This document shows positions 52,740-62,611 of a stretch of DNA of 64,000 nt, one piece after another. Every line of letters begins with the position of its first letter. Positions within the stretch are counted from its first letter, which is position 1. Source of the stretch: Vibrio sp. UBA2441 (GTDB lineage Bacteria; Pseudomonadota; Gammaproteobacteria; Enterobacterales; Vibrionaceae); contig DDQN01000037.1 of NCBI GenBank assembly GCA_002342685.1, positions 16,825 through 80,824 on the forward strand, read 5' to 3'. Under the pieces are notes generated by a model. The model saw nothing but the letters and a program-made list of their open reading frames with translations. It had not been told where the DNA came from and did no database searches. The translations under genes were made by a program, and so were the position numbers.

Positions 52740-53562
52740 TACTTATTTTCTGTTAAGATTAATATGTCGCGAATAAGCATTATGTTTTTACCCACCTATA
52801 GAGCAGAATCATAAAACACGAAATATTGACTATCAACACATGAAAATATACAAGCACATCTAAACATATAATATATAATAACTTTTAAGCACACGATCAA
52901 AATAAACATTAATTTAGCTTATTTACTCTATTTTTATACAGTTTATAACTAGTACTATCAACGACAACAATCACTATCTAACTCATAAACATTCTAAGCG
53001 AAATAAATTCACGATCAGAGTAAATTAGAAAATACTTATTTAACCTCCACTAGAACTCACTCCGGTTAAAATCCAATAAAGCCCATTCCTTACTCACTAT
53101 AAACACCAACTTAAAATCTATATTATCAATAATTTAAAATAACTAATAATCTATATTTAAACTGTCTTAATTACAAGACATCATTCGTATGAGTTCTATA
53201 CTATAAATAATATTATCAATAACTTGTTTAGATAATATGACAATGATTTTCATTTAAATATTTTTCATTTTGATAAACAATAGATATTGATAGTTAGTAT
53301 CAAAAATGGAATTTCCATATCGCAAACAAAGGTGTTAGTTCTATATCTTTGCAATTTCGAGTGGAAAAAAGAAAGAATGACATACGTCGAATCAGGCAAT
53401 ATTTTTAACTGTTAATACAATGATAACTGTTAGTTGGTCAATGAACTCTCTAAAATAAAGCATCTAGGCTTAAGAGTAGTTATAGAGATAATTTGAATGT
53501 TTGGTTTGATGTGTCGGAATAATTACTCGGTTGTACCACCGAGTACACTAAGGAAAATAGCT
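52740..53562 (+). other. Long AT-rich region before the secreted calcium-repeat protein
   Basis: About 820 bases, much more AT-rich than the surroundings, with no ORF that has a convincing ribosome site or coding look on either strand. The 12-mer TATTATCAATAA occurs at 53121-53132 and 53211-53222. A Fur-like stretch lies at 53239-53257. It may be a long regulatory leader, a silenced H-NS-type target, or acquired DNA. Confidence 0.5.
53524..53545 (+). promoter_or_regulatory. Palindrome TACTCGGT-N6-ACCGAGTA just before a ribosome site
   Basis: A perfect 8-bp inverted repeat whose last base is 4 bases before the AAGGA of the next gene. In RNA the hairpin could limit ribosome access; in DNA it could be an operator. 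It does not match a riboswitch I recognise. Confidence 0.45.
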
Positions 53563-55368
53563 ATGGCTATTCTAGAACTAAAGTCAAATCAAGGAAAAAG
53601 AACGCTTTACCAGCATTCTTTGTCTGCCATCACTCTTGGCCTTCTCTTATGCACTTCCGCTAATGCAGCTCCCATTGTCCATTCCATGACGCTACCAAAT
53701 GTGGACTGGACTTCAGGAGGCATATCTGGTGTCGGGGATACTGGTAGTGGAACGATAAATATCTCAGGTGTTGGTGCTAACCCTGTCGGAAAGGCATTCC
53801 TCTATTGGCAAGGCATTGACGTAGGTGGTGATGGTGTATACGACAACGCTAATGTCACAATAGATGGAAATCCAGTGGTTGGCGTCAATATTGGTGACTC
53901 CAGCACTAACTGTTGGGGCAGTGGCAGCAGTTCGGCTTTCAGGGCTGATGTGACCGCGTACGTTACCAGTGACGGAAATTACTTAATAGCAGGAATGGCG
54001 GCACTAGCCGGACACGATGCCAATGGCGCTTCTCTTATCGTTACATTTGATGACGGCAATGCAGCTAACGACAGAGACTTGGCTATTTTTGACGGTAACG
54101 ACTCTAACTATCCTGACGGATTCCCCGGGGAAGACGACGGCTGGCACGCATCATTGAGTCCGATTCAATATAGCGGTGGTTCCGTTTTTGCTGAAGTTCA
54201 CTTAGGTGATGGGCAGACCTATAGTGATGGCGCTTTAACTTATCAGACAAATAACGGGGTTTTGGTTATTGCTGATGCAGTAGGTCGGTATGATGGTTCA
54301 TCACTACCATCAGCAGGAGATAGCCGGGCAACTAACGGCGGGCTTTGGGATAAACATAACTTTGATATTACCACCGCATTTGGGGGAGTTTTTCCTGATG
54401 ATGTAACCCTGAATATAGATGGTATGTCCCCAACAAGCGATTGCTTAGCGTTAGTGACATTAGTGTTAGATTTAGAGGCCGGCAGCGCACCATTTCCTCC
54501 TGGCACATTGTCATTCACCAAAGAAATTATTGACGGTCCTGATAACGACCAAGACGGAAACATAGACTTAGCCGTCGAAGTCGGACAACTGTTTACTAAA
54601 GAATATGACTTCACAATTACTTACGCGAATCCAGACGGTCCTGCCGTGTTAATTGAAGACACCGTTCCTGCCGAATGGGATGCTTCATTTGCACTTGATG
54701 GAGATGAGTTACCACTTGATGACGGTGGTAAAGCCACCCTTGCCTCTGCCAACAAAAAAGGCAATGGTAAGAGTGCAACGAAACTTGACTGGATGCCGGA
54801 TGAAACACAAGACATGTCTATGGTGACCATTCACGCTGAAACCCGTCAACACAATAGTCGAAATAACAGTAAATTTGCACCTACGTCCTGTGGCGCATTG
54901 ATGCTCAATGACGGAGCTAAAGCCTTTGAAATCGATCTAGCAACTGGTGAGCCTATGACTGACCAGGAAGGAAATCGATTACCACCGATCCTAGAATCCA
55001 ACAACCTATGCCTCGTTGCGGTTAGAGATCTTGACCAAACCCCTGGTCTCGTAGGAGATGGCAGTGGAGATGAAGATGGCGATGGCCTCTCGGATTATGC
55101 CGAAGCATGTGGCCCAATAGTATCTAACCCTTGTCTCATGGATAGTGACGGTGACGGACTGAACGACTCTGACGAAATCAATGCCGGAACCGATCCACTC
55201 AACCCTGACACCGATGGTGATGGCTTCAACGACGGAAACGATGTTGATCCTCTTGACCCATGTAATCCAGATGCAGAAGCAGAGGCCTGTGTAATACAGC
55301 CTGTCGCAGTATCTTCTTTGTCAGTCAGTAGTGAAGCGGTCAGCAATGGCGCGGGAGGCGTTGAGTAA
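53563..55368 (+). CDS. Secreted protein with C-terminal thrombospondin type 3 calcium repeats
   Basis: 601 residues from the ATG at 53563, which has AAGGA 8 bases upstream; the frame is open to 53497 but that start lacks such a site. A long signal peptide of about 35 residues ends SANA. The mature region is Gly/Asp/Ser-rich and mostly beta (GGISGVGDTGSGTINISG, FLYWQGIDVGGDGVYDNA), like repeat-rich surface proteins. At about 502-570 are three or more TSP3 calcium motifs (DEDGDGLSD, DSDGDGLND, DTDGDGFND). No LPXTG, PEP-CTERM or Cys anchor at the C-terminus. Function unknown; adhesin or matrix protein is plausible. Confidence 0.75.
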   Translation: MAILELKSNQGKRTLYQHSLSAITLGLLLCTSANAAPIVHSMTLPNVDWTSGGISGVGDTGSGTINISGVGANPVGKAFLYWQGIDVGGDGVYDNANVTIDGNPVVGVNIGDSSTNCWGSGSSSAFRADVTAYVTSDGNYLIAGMAALAGHDANGASLIVTFDDGNAANDRDLAIFDGNDSNYPDGFPGEDDGWHASLSPIQYSGGSVFAEVHLGDGQTYSDGALTYQTNNGVLVIADAVGRYDGSSLPSAGDSRATNGGLWDKHNFDITTAFGGVFPDDVTLNIDGMSPTSDCLALVTLVLDLEAGSAPFPPGTLSFTKEIIDGPDNDQDGNIDLAVEVGQLFTKEYDFTITYANPDGPAVLIEDTVPAEWDASFALDGDELPLDDGGKATLASANKKGNGKSATKLDWMPDETQDMSMVTIHAETRQHNSRNNSKFAPTSCGALMLNDGAKAFEIDLATGEPMTDQEGNRLPPILESNNLCLVAVRDLDQTPGLVGDGSGDEDGDGLSDYAEACGPIVSNPCLMDSDGDGLNDSDEINAGTDPLNPDTDGDGFNDGNDVDPLDPCNPDAEAEACVIQPVAVSSLSVSSEAVSNGAGGVE

Positions 55369-55387
55369 AATAGATCTAATATATAGT

Positions 55388-55447
55388 AAAAAGCCCCCAG
55401 TAATTGGTTATTCAACTATTGGGGGTCAGTTCATAGTCGGGCTTTTT
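55388..55447 (+). terminator. Terminator after the calcium-repeat protein
   Basis: CCCCCA / TGGGGG pair inside AAAAAGCCC / GGGCTTTTT; the inner and outer stems share C residues and so compete. The end is GGGCTTTTTAA. Confidence 0.75.
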
Positions 55448-55573
55448 AATACCGTATTTTATGATTTCGCCGCAGAATGCATGACGTAAACGACGGATAC
55501 AACCCGAAGCCCTTGCACATTCTCATCCGACCAGATAGTCTTTTAACAAACAATTAACAAGAAGCTCATCTTG

Positions 55574-56374
55574 ATGCATATTGATAATTTACTTGGTCAG
55601 GCAAGGCAGTTCTCTCATAGTCCAACAACGATGTCTTTTCCTGAAAGCTGGGCTCAAGGCCGCACCGCTTTTGGGGGATTATCTGCTGCACTGCTTTATA
55701 GCGCGATGCAAAGCAAAGTTGCCCAAGGGCGTGCATTACGCTCGTTAACAACGAACTTTGTCGGACCACTGCTCGCAGATGATCCCTTCACTTTCGAAGT
55801 TGAATTATTGCGTGAGGGCAAAAGTGCCTCTCAGGTAACAGGGCGGATTATTCAGAATAGTCAGGTTGTTGTCATTCAGCAAGGGTGCTTTGGTAACGAG
55901 CGTATTTCTGACATTAAGGTATCGAACTCCGATAAACATCAAATGCCCACCTCGGACCAACTGCCCAAGCTTCCTTTTATTCCGGACATAACACCCAACT
56001 TCTTACAGAACTTCGACCTCGCCGTCGCTGGTGGTGAGCTCCCCTATAGCAATGGTGCTTTGTCACACATAGACGGCTGGATGCGTTTTAAACACGCTCC
56101 CTCAGAGTTGACCGACGCTCATCTGATTTGCCTGATAGATACATGGCCACCTTGTGTCTTGCAAATGATGAAAAAGCCCGCACCCGTAAGCACCATGATG
56201 TGGAATCTGGAGTTTATCCACCCCCACCGCCCCATTGCTCCGGAGGAATGGTTCGCCTATCAGTCCAATACCCGACAGGCTGCGGGCGGGTACGCCCATA
56301 CCGAAGCAAACATCTGGGATTGCACTGGAGAATTGGTGGCGATAAGCCGACAAAGCATCGCGGTATTTGACTAA
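55574..56374 (+). CDS. Acyl-CoA thioesterase, double hotdog fold
   Basis: 266 residues from the ATG at 55574 (a TTG lies just before it). The N-terminal hotdog has FPESWAQGRTAFGGLSAALLY and LRSLTTNFVGPLL; the second has SHIDGWMRF and MMWNLEFIHPH, then AHTEANIWDCTGELVAISRQ. This matches the TesB-like thioesterase superfamily, which hydrolyses acyl-CoAs. Natural substrate unknown. Stand-alone gene between two terminators. Confidence 0.85.
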   Translation: MHIDNLLGQARQFSHSPTTMSFPESWAQGRTAFGGLSAALLYSAMQSKVAQGRALRSLTTNFVGPLLADDPFTFEVELLREGKSASQVTGRIIQNSQVVVIQQGCFGNERISDIKVSNSDKHQMPTSDQLPKLPFIPDITPNFLQNFDLAVAGGELPYSNGALSHIDGWMRFKHAPSELTDAHLICLIDTWPPCVLQMMKKPAPVSTMMWNLEFIHPHRPIAPEEWFAYQSNTRQAAGGYAHTEANIWDCTGELVAISRQSIAVFD

Positions 56375-56419
56375 ATATACGGCTTGAATTTCAAAAAACC
56401 TAGAGCCTTAAATCCTAAA

Positions 56420-56451
56420 AAAGCACAAGCGAATGCTTACGCTTGTGCTTT
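56420..56451. terminator. Bidirectional terminator between thioesterase and mdaB
   Basis: AAAGCACAAGCG / CGCTTGTGCTTT, a 12-bp perfect stem with an 8-base loop. On the minus strand it is followed by TTTT, a good U-tract for mdaB. Confidence 0.9.
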
Positions 56452-56533
56452 AAAAATAGGTAATGTCAGATTTATCGTTTATACGGGTGAGTCGAGGTAG
56501 TAATAAGTAAACTCGCTCACTGTACTTCCTGTC

Positions 56534-57118
56534 TTAAAAGTTTTCGTTGATATGCGCTTCAAATTGTTTGAAGCTATTTTCGATATCTGCATTTTTCATA
56601 ACGTCGTAGCTTGCAAAGGTTGGCAGCGCTTCCATACCGAAGAAACGGAAGTTAGCGTGCATATGAAACATCAGGTCGTCGACACTCTTACCCTGGAAAA
56701 GATATTCGTTTTCATCGTTAAATGACTCTTCTGGCGCATTGAAAGTCAGAGATAACATATATTTGGTGTTTGTTCTGGTGCCGCCAGTTCCGTAGTTTTT
56801 CTTTGGCTCTTCAGGAGTACGACCATCAAACGCACAAAGTGCACCGCCCATTCCTGCCGTGAACACTTCATCCATGTATTTTTTAAATGACCAAGGGATA
56901 GTCATCCAATTAACAGGTGATTGCAGAATCACGCGGTCTGCCCACTCAAAGTTTGCTAATTGCTCATCAACGACAATTTCGTCTTGCATCGTCACGATAC
57001 GTACATCGTGACTTTTTGCTTCTAACAAAGTTACAGCTTTGTCTACCAGTGAAGCGTTAAGTTTACCTTCTGAAAACGGTGATGGCTCATGTGTGTTGAT
57101 AATTAGAACATTGCTCAT
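56534..57118 (-). CDS. mdaB: NAD(P)H:quinone oxidoreductase MdaB
   Basis: 194 residues, flavodoxin-like fold (E. coli MdaB 193). Opening VLIINTHEPSPFSEGKLNAS, the FMN segment LQSPVNWMTIPWSFKKYMDEVF, and the flavin loop KNYGTGGTRTNTKYMLS are typical. It reduces quinones by two electrons and protects against oxidative stress. Its upstream region has a GTTAACCA tandem repeat that may bind a regulator. Confidence 0.92.
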   Translation of the reverse strand: MSNVLIINTHEPSPFSEGKLNASLVDKAVTLLEAKSHDVRIVTMQDEIVVDEQLANFEWADRVILQSPVNWMTIPWSFKKYMDEVFTAGMGGALCAFDGRTPEEPKKNYGTGGTRTNTKYMLSLTFNAPEESFNDENEYLFQGKSVDDLMFHMHANFRFFGMEALPTFASYDVMKNADIENSFKQFEAHINENF

Positions 57119-57200
57119 TTTCTGATCCTATATAACTGTATTTGAATAACCAGAGCGCTAGGCCTCTTGTTAGGTGCATTATGAACCCCAGACAACCATA

Positions 57201-57222
57201 GTTAACCAGTTAACCAGTTAAC
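57201..57222. promoter_or_regulatory. GTTAACCA tandem repeats upstream of mdaB
   Basis: Three GTTAAC palindromes spaced exactly 8 bases apart (GTTAACCA x2 plus GTTAAC), 83-104 bases before the mdaB start. The flanking TTGGTAACC is similar. Regular phasing of a 6-bp palindrome suggests cooperative protein binding. The rest of the gap from 57119 to 57482 shows no ORF or other structure that I could identify. Confidence 0.45.
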
Positions 57223-57482
57223 TTTTGGTAACCTAAATAAATAATCTAAATACATGTTAAAAAATCATAAATAAATCAGATAAGTGAGTAAGAAAGTTTA
57301 TTTACAAATATACTTTACTCATTAAAAGCAACGCACATTACTGCCTAGTTAGAAATACATACCGAGAAAGTACCGCTTCAATACCTCTTGAAACTTCATC
57401 AAAGACTTGGTTATTTATTGAAGGCAATAAAACACAAATAGAGTAACTCTGTGCTTTGGATAGAATATGCCTAGTTTAAATA

Positions 57483-57507
57483 AGGCTACATTGGTTCACT
57501 GTAGCCT
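57483..57507 (-). terminator. Terminator after eda
   Basis: AGGCTACA / TGTAGCCT, an 8-bp stem with a 9-base loop, lies 30 bases after the eda stop and is followed by TTATTT on the minus strand. Confidence 0.75.
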
Positions 57508-57536
57508 CCAAACATCTCACCTCGTGTGACATCGGC

Positions 57537-58175
57537 TTATTTTGAAGCCACCGCGATAGCTTCTTTAGTTAACTCAGTAATACGTTTCCAATCTTTATCA
57601 GCAATAGCATCTGCCGGAATCATCCAAGTACCACCGACGGTTTTCACGCATGAAAGCGCCTGATATTCGGCTAAGTTACTTGCATTGACACCGCCTGTTG
57701 GACAAAAACTCACCTGTGGCAGAGGCGCTGAGATAGCTTTTAATGCTTTCGCTCCTCCATTCGCTTCTGCAGGGAAGAATTTCAGGTGATCGTAACCAAG
57801 GCCCATCGCTTCCATGATTTCTGTCGGCGTTGATACTCCGGGGATCAGCGGTGCAGACTTATTTGCTGCGTGTTGTAATAAACCTAACGGGGCTCCCGGT
57901 GAGATAACAAATTTCGCACCGGCGTCGACAACGGCATCGTATTGCTCGGGAGTCAGCACCGTACCCGCGCCGACCATAGACTCTGGCATCGCTTTTGCAA
58001 TTGCGCGAATCGCGTCGATTGCCGCATCCGTACGCAGAGTAATTTCAAAAACATGAATTCCCCCTTCCGACAAAGCCTTAGCCAGTGGAATCGCATCTTC
58101 AACATGGTTAATGACCATGACAGGTACGATAGGTGAGGTTGCAAATACTTGTTGTGGAGAATATGACCAATTCAT
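57537..58175 (-). CDS. eda: KDPG aldolase (2-keto-3-deoxy-6-phosphogluconate aldolase)
   Basis: 212 residues (E. coli Eda 213). Class I aldolase: the Schiff-base lysine is in HLKFFPAEANGG, the catalytic Glu in GIHVFEITLRT, and MVGAGTVLTPEQ is conserved. It splits KDPG into pyruvate and glyceraldehyde 3-phosphate. Last gene of the Entner-Doudoroff operon, 51 bases after edd. Confidence 0.97.
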   Translation of the reverse strand: MNWSYSPQQVFATSPIVPVMVINHVEDAIPLAKALSEGGIHVFEITLRTDAAIDAIRAIAKAMPESMVGAGTVLTPEQYDAVVDAGAKFVISPGAPLGLLQHAANKSAPLIPGVSTPTEIMEAMGLGYDHLKFFPAEANGGAKALKAISAPLPQVSFCPTGGVNASNLAEYQALSCVKTVGGTWMIPADAIADKDWKRITELTKEAIAVASK

Positions 58176-58226
58176 TATAAATCCTGATTCAATTTGTGTT
58201 TCAGTTAGAGGTAAAAGGAAAGCTGT

Positions 58227-60029
58227 TTAGAAAATCGTAGCACCTTGTTCGGCGCTGGAAATTGCCTGACGAAAGACGTTAAACAGTTCTCTGCCACTAC
58301 CCATATGACTCTCTGTAAGTTGAGGTAAAGCCGGGGCTCTGTGCCCTACAGGTTCTAGGACATTAACCGAACCTGATATACCATCTAGCTCGATCATGTC
58401 GCCATCCTGCACCTTAGCCAACAGCCCGCCACGTTTTGCTTCTGGCGTCATATGGATGACCGCTGGCACTTTGCCTGATGCGCCTGAAAGCCTGCCGTCA
58501 GTGAGCAGAGCAACCTTTAATCCTTGCTTCATAAGGTTGCCCATAATCGGCATTAGTTTGTGCAGTTCCGGCATGCCATTCGCTGCTGGCCCATTAAAAC
58601 GAACAATAATGACAGCGTCCTGATTAATTTGACCGTTGTTATAGGCCTCTTCAACATCGTGTTGAGAATCAAATACCAAAGCAGGTGCGACCACCTTTTG
58701 ACACTCTTTTGCTACCGCGCTAATTTTCATTACACCACGACCTAAGTTACCACTCAGAAGCTTTATGCCTCCCACCTCACTAAAACAACTATGGTGATCC
58801 GCCAATACATTGGTATCTGAACTTTCACAAGCCGATACAAAGTGAACTTCACCGTTTTCATCCAGGTACGGAGTGGTTAAATAGTCATTCATCGTACCGT
58901 AAACAGGGTTTGCATCCATAAATATCAAACCACGCTGACTGAGGTTTTTCATTAACGCAGGCACGCCGCCAGCCTTCTGGAAGGCATTAATATCTGCATC
59001 CCCATTTGGATACATTTTCACTAACAGTGGAACAACTTGCGACAACCTATCGAGGTCATCCCAGGTAATTATCCAGCCAGCCGCTTTCGCTACGGCCACC
59101 AAATGAATAGTATGATTAGTACTGCCTCCTGCCGCGAGAAGAGCCACCAGCCCATTGACCACTGACTTCTCATCGAGCACATAACCTAGTAACTTGTTAC
59201 TGTGTTTGTTGACACTGACTGACGCAATATACTGAGCCGCTTTTGCGGTGAGTTTGTCTCGCAATGGCTCATTTGGCGGAACAAAAGCAGAACCTGGCAG
59301 CATGAGCCCCATCGCTTCAAAAACGAGTTGATTGGTGTTTGCAGTACCAAAGAAAGTACATGTACCTGCTGAGTGGTAAGCTTTGCACTCTACCGCTAAC
59401 AAAGCAGATTTATCCACTTCACCTGCGACATATTTTTGCCGGGTCGAGACCTTCTCGTCATTACTGATGCCCGTTGCCATGGGCCCTGACGGCATGAACA
59501 ATGTTGGCAGGTGGCCAAATGCCAGTGCTCCCATAAGTTGTCCCGGTGCAATTTTGTCACAGACACTAAGCAGTAATGTACCATCGAACGTATTATGGCT
59601 AAGCGAAAGTGCCGTTGACTGCGCAATAAGATCACGAGAAAACAGAGATAACTCCATTCCATCATTGCCTTGAGTAATGCCATCACACATAGCAGGTACG
59701 CCACCTGCAACTTGCGCGGTATTACCGAGTTCTGCCAGAGCGCTTTTTATCAGCTCAGGGTAATCACGATAGGGTTGGTGTGCGCTCACCATATCATTGT
59801 ATGAACTCACAATAGCCAGGTTGGCTTTGGTGAAATCGAGAATGGAAACCTTTTCTTGTTCAGAAGACGCGGCGACAGTATGCGCCAAATTTCCACAGGC
59901 AAGCCCAGCGCGGACCTTCCCCTTACTAGCCGACTGTTCTAAATTGTCTAAATAAGTTTTGCGACTCAACGCGCTTCTTTGAACAATATTGTGTGCTACA
60001 TCGGCAATTACTGAGTTGATAGTCATCAT
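58227..60029 (-). CDS. edd: 6-phosphogluconate dehydratase
   Basis: 600 residues (E. coli Edd 603), IlvD/Edd family with an iron-sulfur cluster. Cluster cysteines lie in MCDGITQGNDGMELS, LSVCDKIAPGQLMG and SAGTCTFFGTANTNQ. It converts 6-phosphogluconate to KDPG. Downstream of gntK by 36 bases. Confidence 0.97.
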   Translation of the reverse strand: MMTINSVIADVAHNIVQRSALSRKTYLDNLEQSASKGKVRAGLACGNLAHTVAASSEQEKVSILDFTKANLAIVSSYNDMVSAHQPYRDYPELIKSALAELGNTAQVAGGVPAMCDGITQGNDGMELSLFSRDLIAQSTALSLSHNTFDGTLLLSVCDKIAPGQLMGALAFGHLPTLFMPSGPMATGISNDEKVSTRQKYVAGEVDKSALLAVECKAYHSAGTCTFFGTANTNQLVFEAMGLMLPGSAFVPPNEPLRDKLTAKAAQYIASVSVNKHSNKLLGYVLDEKSVVNGLVALLAAGGSTNHTIHLVAVAKAAGWIITWDDLDRLSQVVPLLVKMYPNGDADINAFQKAGGVPALMKNLSQRGLIFMDANPVYGTMNDYLTTPYLDENGEVHFVSACESSDTNVLADHHSCFSEVGGIKLLSGNLGRGVMKISAVAKECQKVVAPALVFDSQHDVEEAYNNGQINQDAVIIVRFNGPAANGMPELHKLMPIMGNLMKQGLKVALLTDGRLSGASGKVPAVIHMTPEAKRGGLLAKVQDGDMIELDGISGSVNVLEPVGHRAPALPQLTESHMGSGRELFNVFRQAISSAEQGATIF

Positions 60030-60065
60030 CTTTACCTATGGGCTGTTTGCACAGCCCAATACCTG

Positions 60066-60548
60066 TTAAATCTTAGAAAGAATGTCTTGAGTAATCTGAG
60101 CTGGCGTCTGTTTGATATCAACATACAGCGCTTCACTCACCGAAGGCTCCACCAGAGTTTCAAACTGGCTTTCTAGCATCGAGAAGCCTCGGAAATAGTG
60201 ACCTTCTCGCTCTTGATGTCTTGACCAGATGGTTTCGAAATCCCCTTTGAGGTAGAAAAACAGTAGTTCTTCGCAACCCATGCGTAAGATATCCCGATAC
60301 TCTGGTTTTAATGCTGAACAAGCAACAACAAGCTCGCTGTTGTCCTTTAACAGCTGATTAAGTCGAATTAACCACGACTCTCGGTCATCATCAGTTAATG
60401 GAATACCACTTTGCATTTTTTCCACGTTTGTTGCCGAATGGTAATCATCTCCGTCAAAAAATGGGATGTTAAGCTCATCTGCAACCGCTTGACCTATTGA
60501 GGATTTTCCGCAACCAGAAACCCCCATCACAACATATTTTCTCTTCAT
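60066..60548 (-). CDS. gntK: Gluconokinase
   Basis: 160 residues. P-loop GVSGCGKSSIGQ at residues 8-19, then FFDGDDYHSATNVEKMQSG and LVVACSALKPEYRD, standard for GntK. It phosphorylates gluconate to 6-phosphogluconate for Edd. Follows the TRAP large subunit by 34 bases. Confidence 0.95.
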   Translation of the reverse strand: MKRKYVVMGVSGCGKSSIGQAVADELNIPFFDGDDYHSATNVEKMQSGIPLTDDDRESWLIRLNQLLKDNSELVVACSALKPEYRDILRMGCEELLFFYLKGDFETIWSRHQEREGHYFRGFSMLESQFETLVEPSVSEALYVDIKQTPAQITQDILSKI

Positions 60549-60582
60549 TTTGTTATCTCATTCTTAGGCTGTTCGACAAGGC

Positions 60583-62019
60583 TTATTGCCACCAAAGTGC
60601 AAGCTGAGGGAACAAGATTACTAAGGCGAGAACCGAAACCTGAAGGCAGATAAACGGTAATAGCGAAGTAAAAATTTCACCAAGGCTAATATCTTTAGGT
60701 GCTACCGATTTAAGGTAGAAAGCTGCTGGACCAAATGGTGGTGATAAGAAGGCGACCTGCATATTCAAACAGAACACCACACCAAACCAAACTGGGTCCA
60801 TACCCAAGCTGGTAATGATTGGGACGAAGATTGGCATGGTGAGTAGCGCTACACCAACCCAATCAAGGAACATACCCAAAACGAACAAGATAGCCATCAT
60901 GATGAGTAAGGTCGTCATCGCGTTGCCACCGCTTAATGTCAGGATGGTCTGCTCAACAAAATCGATACCACCCATCAGGTTGTATACGCCAACCAGAGCA
61001 GATGCACCGATACCAATCCACATGATCATGCCACACGTACGCATTGTCGCTATTGCAGACTCTTTTATCATGGTCAGGTTAAGCTCTTTACGAATCGCTG
61101 CGCTGACGGCAATACCTACGACACCCAGTGCAGAAGCTTCCGTAACTGAAGCAACACCTGTGTAAATACTACCGAGCACCGTTGCCACAGACAGCAACGG
61201 GAAAAAGAGCGCTTTGAAGTAACTTGGGTTTTCTTTTGCGTCTTCCGCCAACTCTTCTTCCGATGGTAACGGCGCCAGACTTGGGTTCAATTTACAGCGA
61301 ATCAGTACATAGGCGATGTAGAAAAGCGCCAGGATAAAAGCTGGTAAGAAAGAGGCTTTAAACAGGTCACCTATCGAAACCGATGCAGACAAACCGTAAA
61401 TGATTAACACGATACTTGGTGGTAGCATGGTGCCGAGTGCACCACCAGCACAGGTTGTACCGATAGCCAATTTACGGTCATAACCAAGGCGAAGCATCTG
61501 AGGTAACGCCAGAATACCAAGCAGTACAGTTTCACCACCGATAACACCAGACATTGATGCGAGTATGACAGCAACAATCAAGGTTTGTACGGCAACACCA
61601 CCACGAACCCGGCGGCCAACGCTCTTCATCGCGTCAAACAGATCTCTTGCAATACCGGAACGGTCCAGAAGTGCTGCCATCAAAACAAACATGGGTACGG
61701 CCAGGAATACATAACCGTTTACAAAACTAAAGATTCGGCTTGTAACCAGAGGTAGTGCATCAACACCAAACCAACCAAGGGTAAAAATGACTGCCACCAA
61801 ACCGGTAACGAAGGCGAGCTGCATACCAGTCAATAGTAAGCCAATCATTAATGCTAGCATCAACAAACTACCGGAGGCGATACCAATGGATGAAAGCTCA
61901 GCAGATACAACATATGTTGCCAACCAGCCCAAAGCCGCCAAAGTAACTGCCGATCCCGCGATTGCAATAAAACGCAGACGATGATCAAATCCGATTTTTA
62001 CAGAAGATATATTAGTCAT
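60583..62019 (-). CDS. TRAP transporter large membrane subunit (gluconate-type)
   Basis: 478 residues from the ATG at 62019, with AAGGA upstream, which overlaps the small subunit stop by 8 bases (ATGACTAA); the frame extends to 62049. About twelve or more membrane helices, with TMLPPSIVLIIYGLSASVSI and NMQVAFLSPPFGPAAFYL as the DctM signature segments. Longer than the usual 425-440 residues, with a loop at about 245-270 rich in Glu (LPSEEELAEDAKEN). The operon points to gluconate or another aldonate as substrate. Confidence 0.9.
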   Translation of the reverse strand: MTNISSVKIGFDHRLRFIAIAGSAVTLAALGWLATYVVSAELSSIGIASGSLLMLALMIGLLLTGMQLAFVTGLVAVIFTLGWFGVDALPLVTSRIFSFVNGYVFLAVPMFVLMAALLDRSGIARDLFDAMKSVGRRVRGGVAVQTLIVAVILASMSGVIGGETVLLGILALPQMLRLGYDRKLAIGTTCAGGALGTMLPPSIVLIIYGLSASVSIGDLFKASFLPAFILALFYIAYVLIRCKLNPSLAPLPSEEELAEDAKENPSYFKALFFPLLSVATVLGSIYTGVASVTEASALGVVGIAVSAAIRKELNLTMIKESAIATMRTCGMIMWIGIGASALVGVYNLMGGIDFVEQTILTLSGGNAMTTLLIMMAILFVLGMFLDWVGVALLTMPIFVPIITSLGMDPVWFGVVFCLNMQVAFLSPPFGPAAFYLKSVAPKDISLGEIFTSLLPFICLQVSVLALVILFPQLALWWQ

Positions 62020-62557
62020 TGCTCTGTTCCTTAATTTCTTTAAATTCACTAATCAGATGCAATACAAACTGTATAAACATTAAGCTCACTGTGAAAAGAA
62101 TGAGCCCCTTTAGCAGAGCCGGGAATGCTGGATCCCAGGCGGTACCCGACGTTTCCAACCTGAGTTCTCCCCAAGGTGAAAACCATGAATTACTGACCAT
62201 TTGCCAGGCGGCATAAATCAGTAATCCGCTAAACAACAAGCCAGCTAAATGATGAAAAATATTAAGGTAGTGTTTAGTTTTCTGGGAGACCGAATCATAA
62301 ATTAGCACTACACGAACATGCTTATCCGTTGCAAGTGCGTAAGCACCGCCAATTACAAAAAGGGATCCACCGATAAATGAAGCCGTTTCATGAACCCATA
62401 TGGTTGGCGCATCAAAAACGTAGCGGCTGACTACTTCATAAAAAGAGATGATTACCGTGAAAGCAAACAACAGGCTAAGTACTTCACTAACCTCTGCAAT
62501 CACTTTATCCAGGGTGTTTTTGGGCATTTCAGCCACTTGAGTGTCTGAGTTTTTCAT
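62012..62557 (-). CDS. TRAP transporter small membrane subunit (gluconate-type)
   Basis: 181 residues from the ATG at 62557 (frame open to 62593). Four membrane helices, with FYEVVSRYVFDAPTIWVHE the conserved helix-2 signature. It joins the large subunit gene by overlap and lies 54 bases after the binding-protein gene. Confidence 0.88.
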   Translation of the reverse strand: MKNSDTQVAEMPKNTLDKVIAEVSEVLSLLFAFTVIISFYEVVSRYVFDAPTIWVHETASFIGGSLFVIGGAYALATDKHVRVVLIYDSVSQKTKHYLNIFHHLAGLLFSGLLIYAAWQMVSNSWFSPWGELRLETSGTAWDPAFPALLKGLILFTVSLMFIQFVLHLISEFKEIKEQSND

Positions 62558-62611
62558 GTCGTCATATCCGGAGTGAAGGGAGGTGGGAATCACCTCCCTA
62601 TATTGTGTTGC

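Noticed and set aside
53239..53257. Fur-like sequence GACAATGATTTTCATTTAA
   Set aside because: Partial match in very AT-rich DNA, over 300 bases from the start codon, and no iron genes adjacent.
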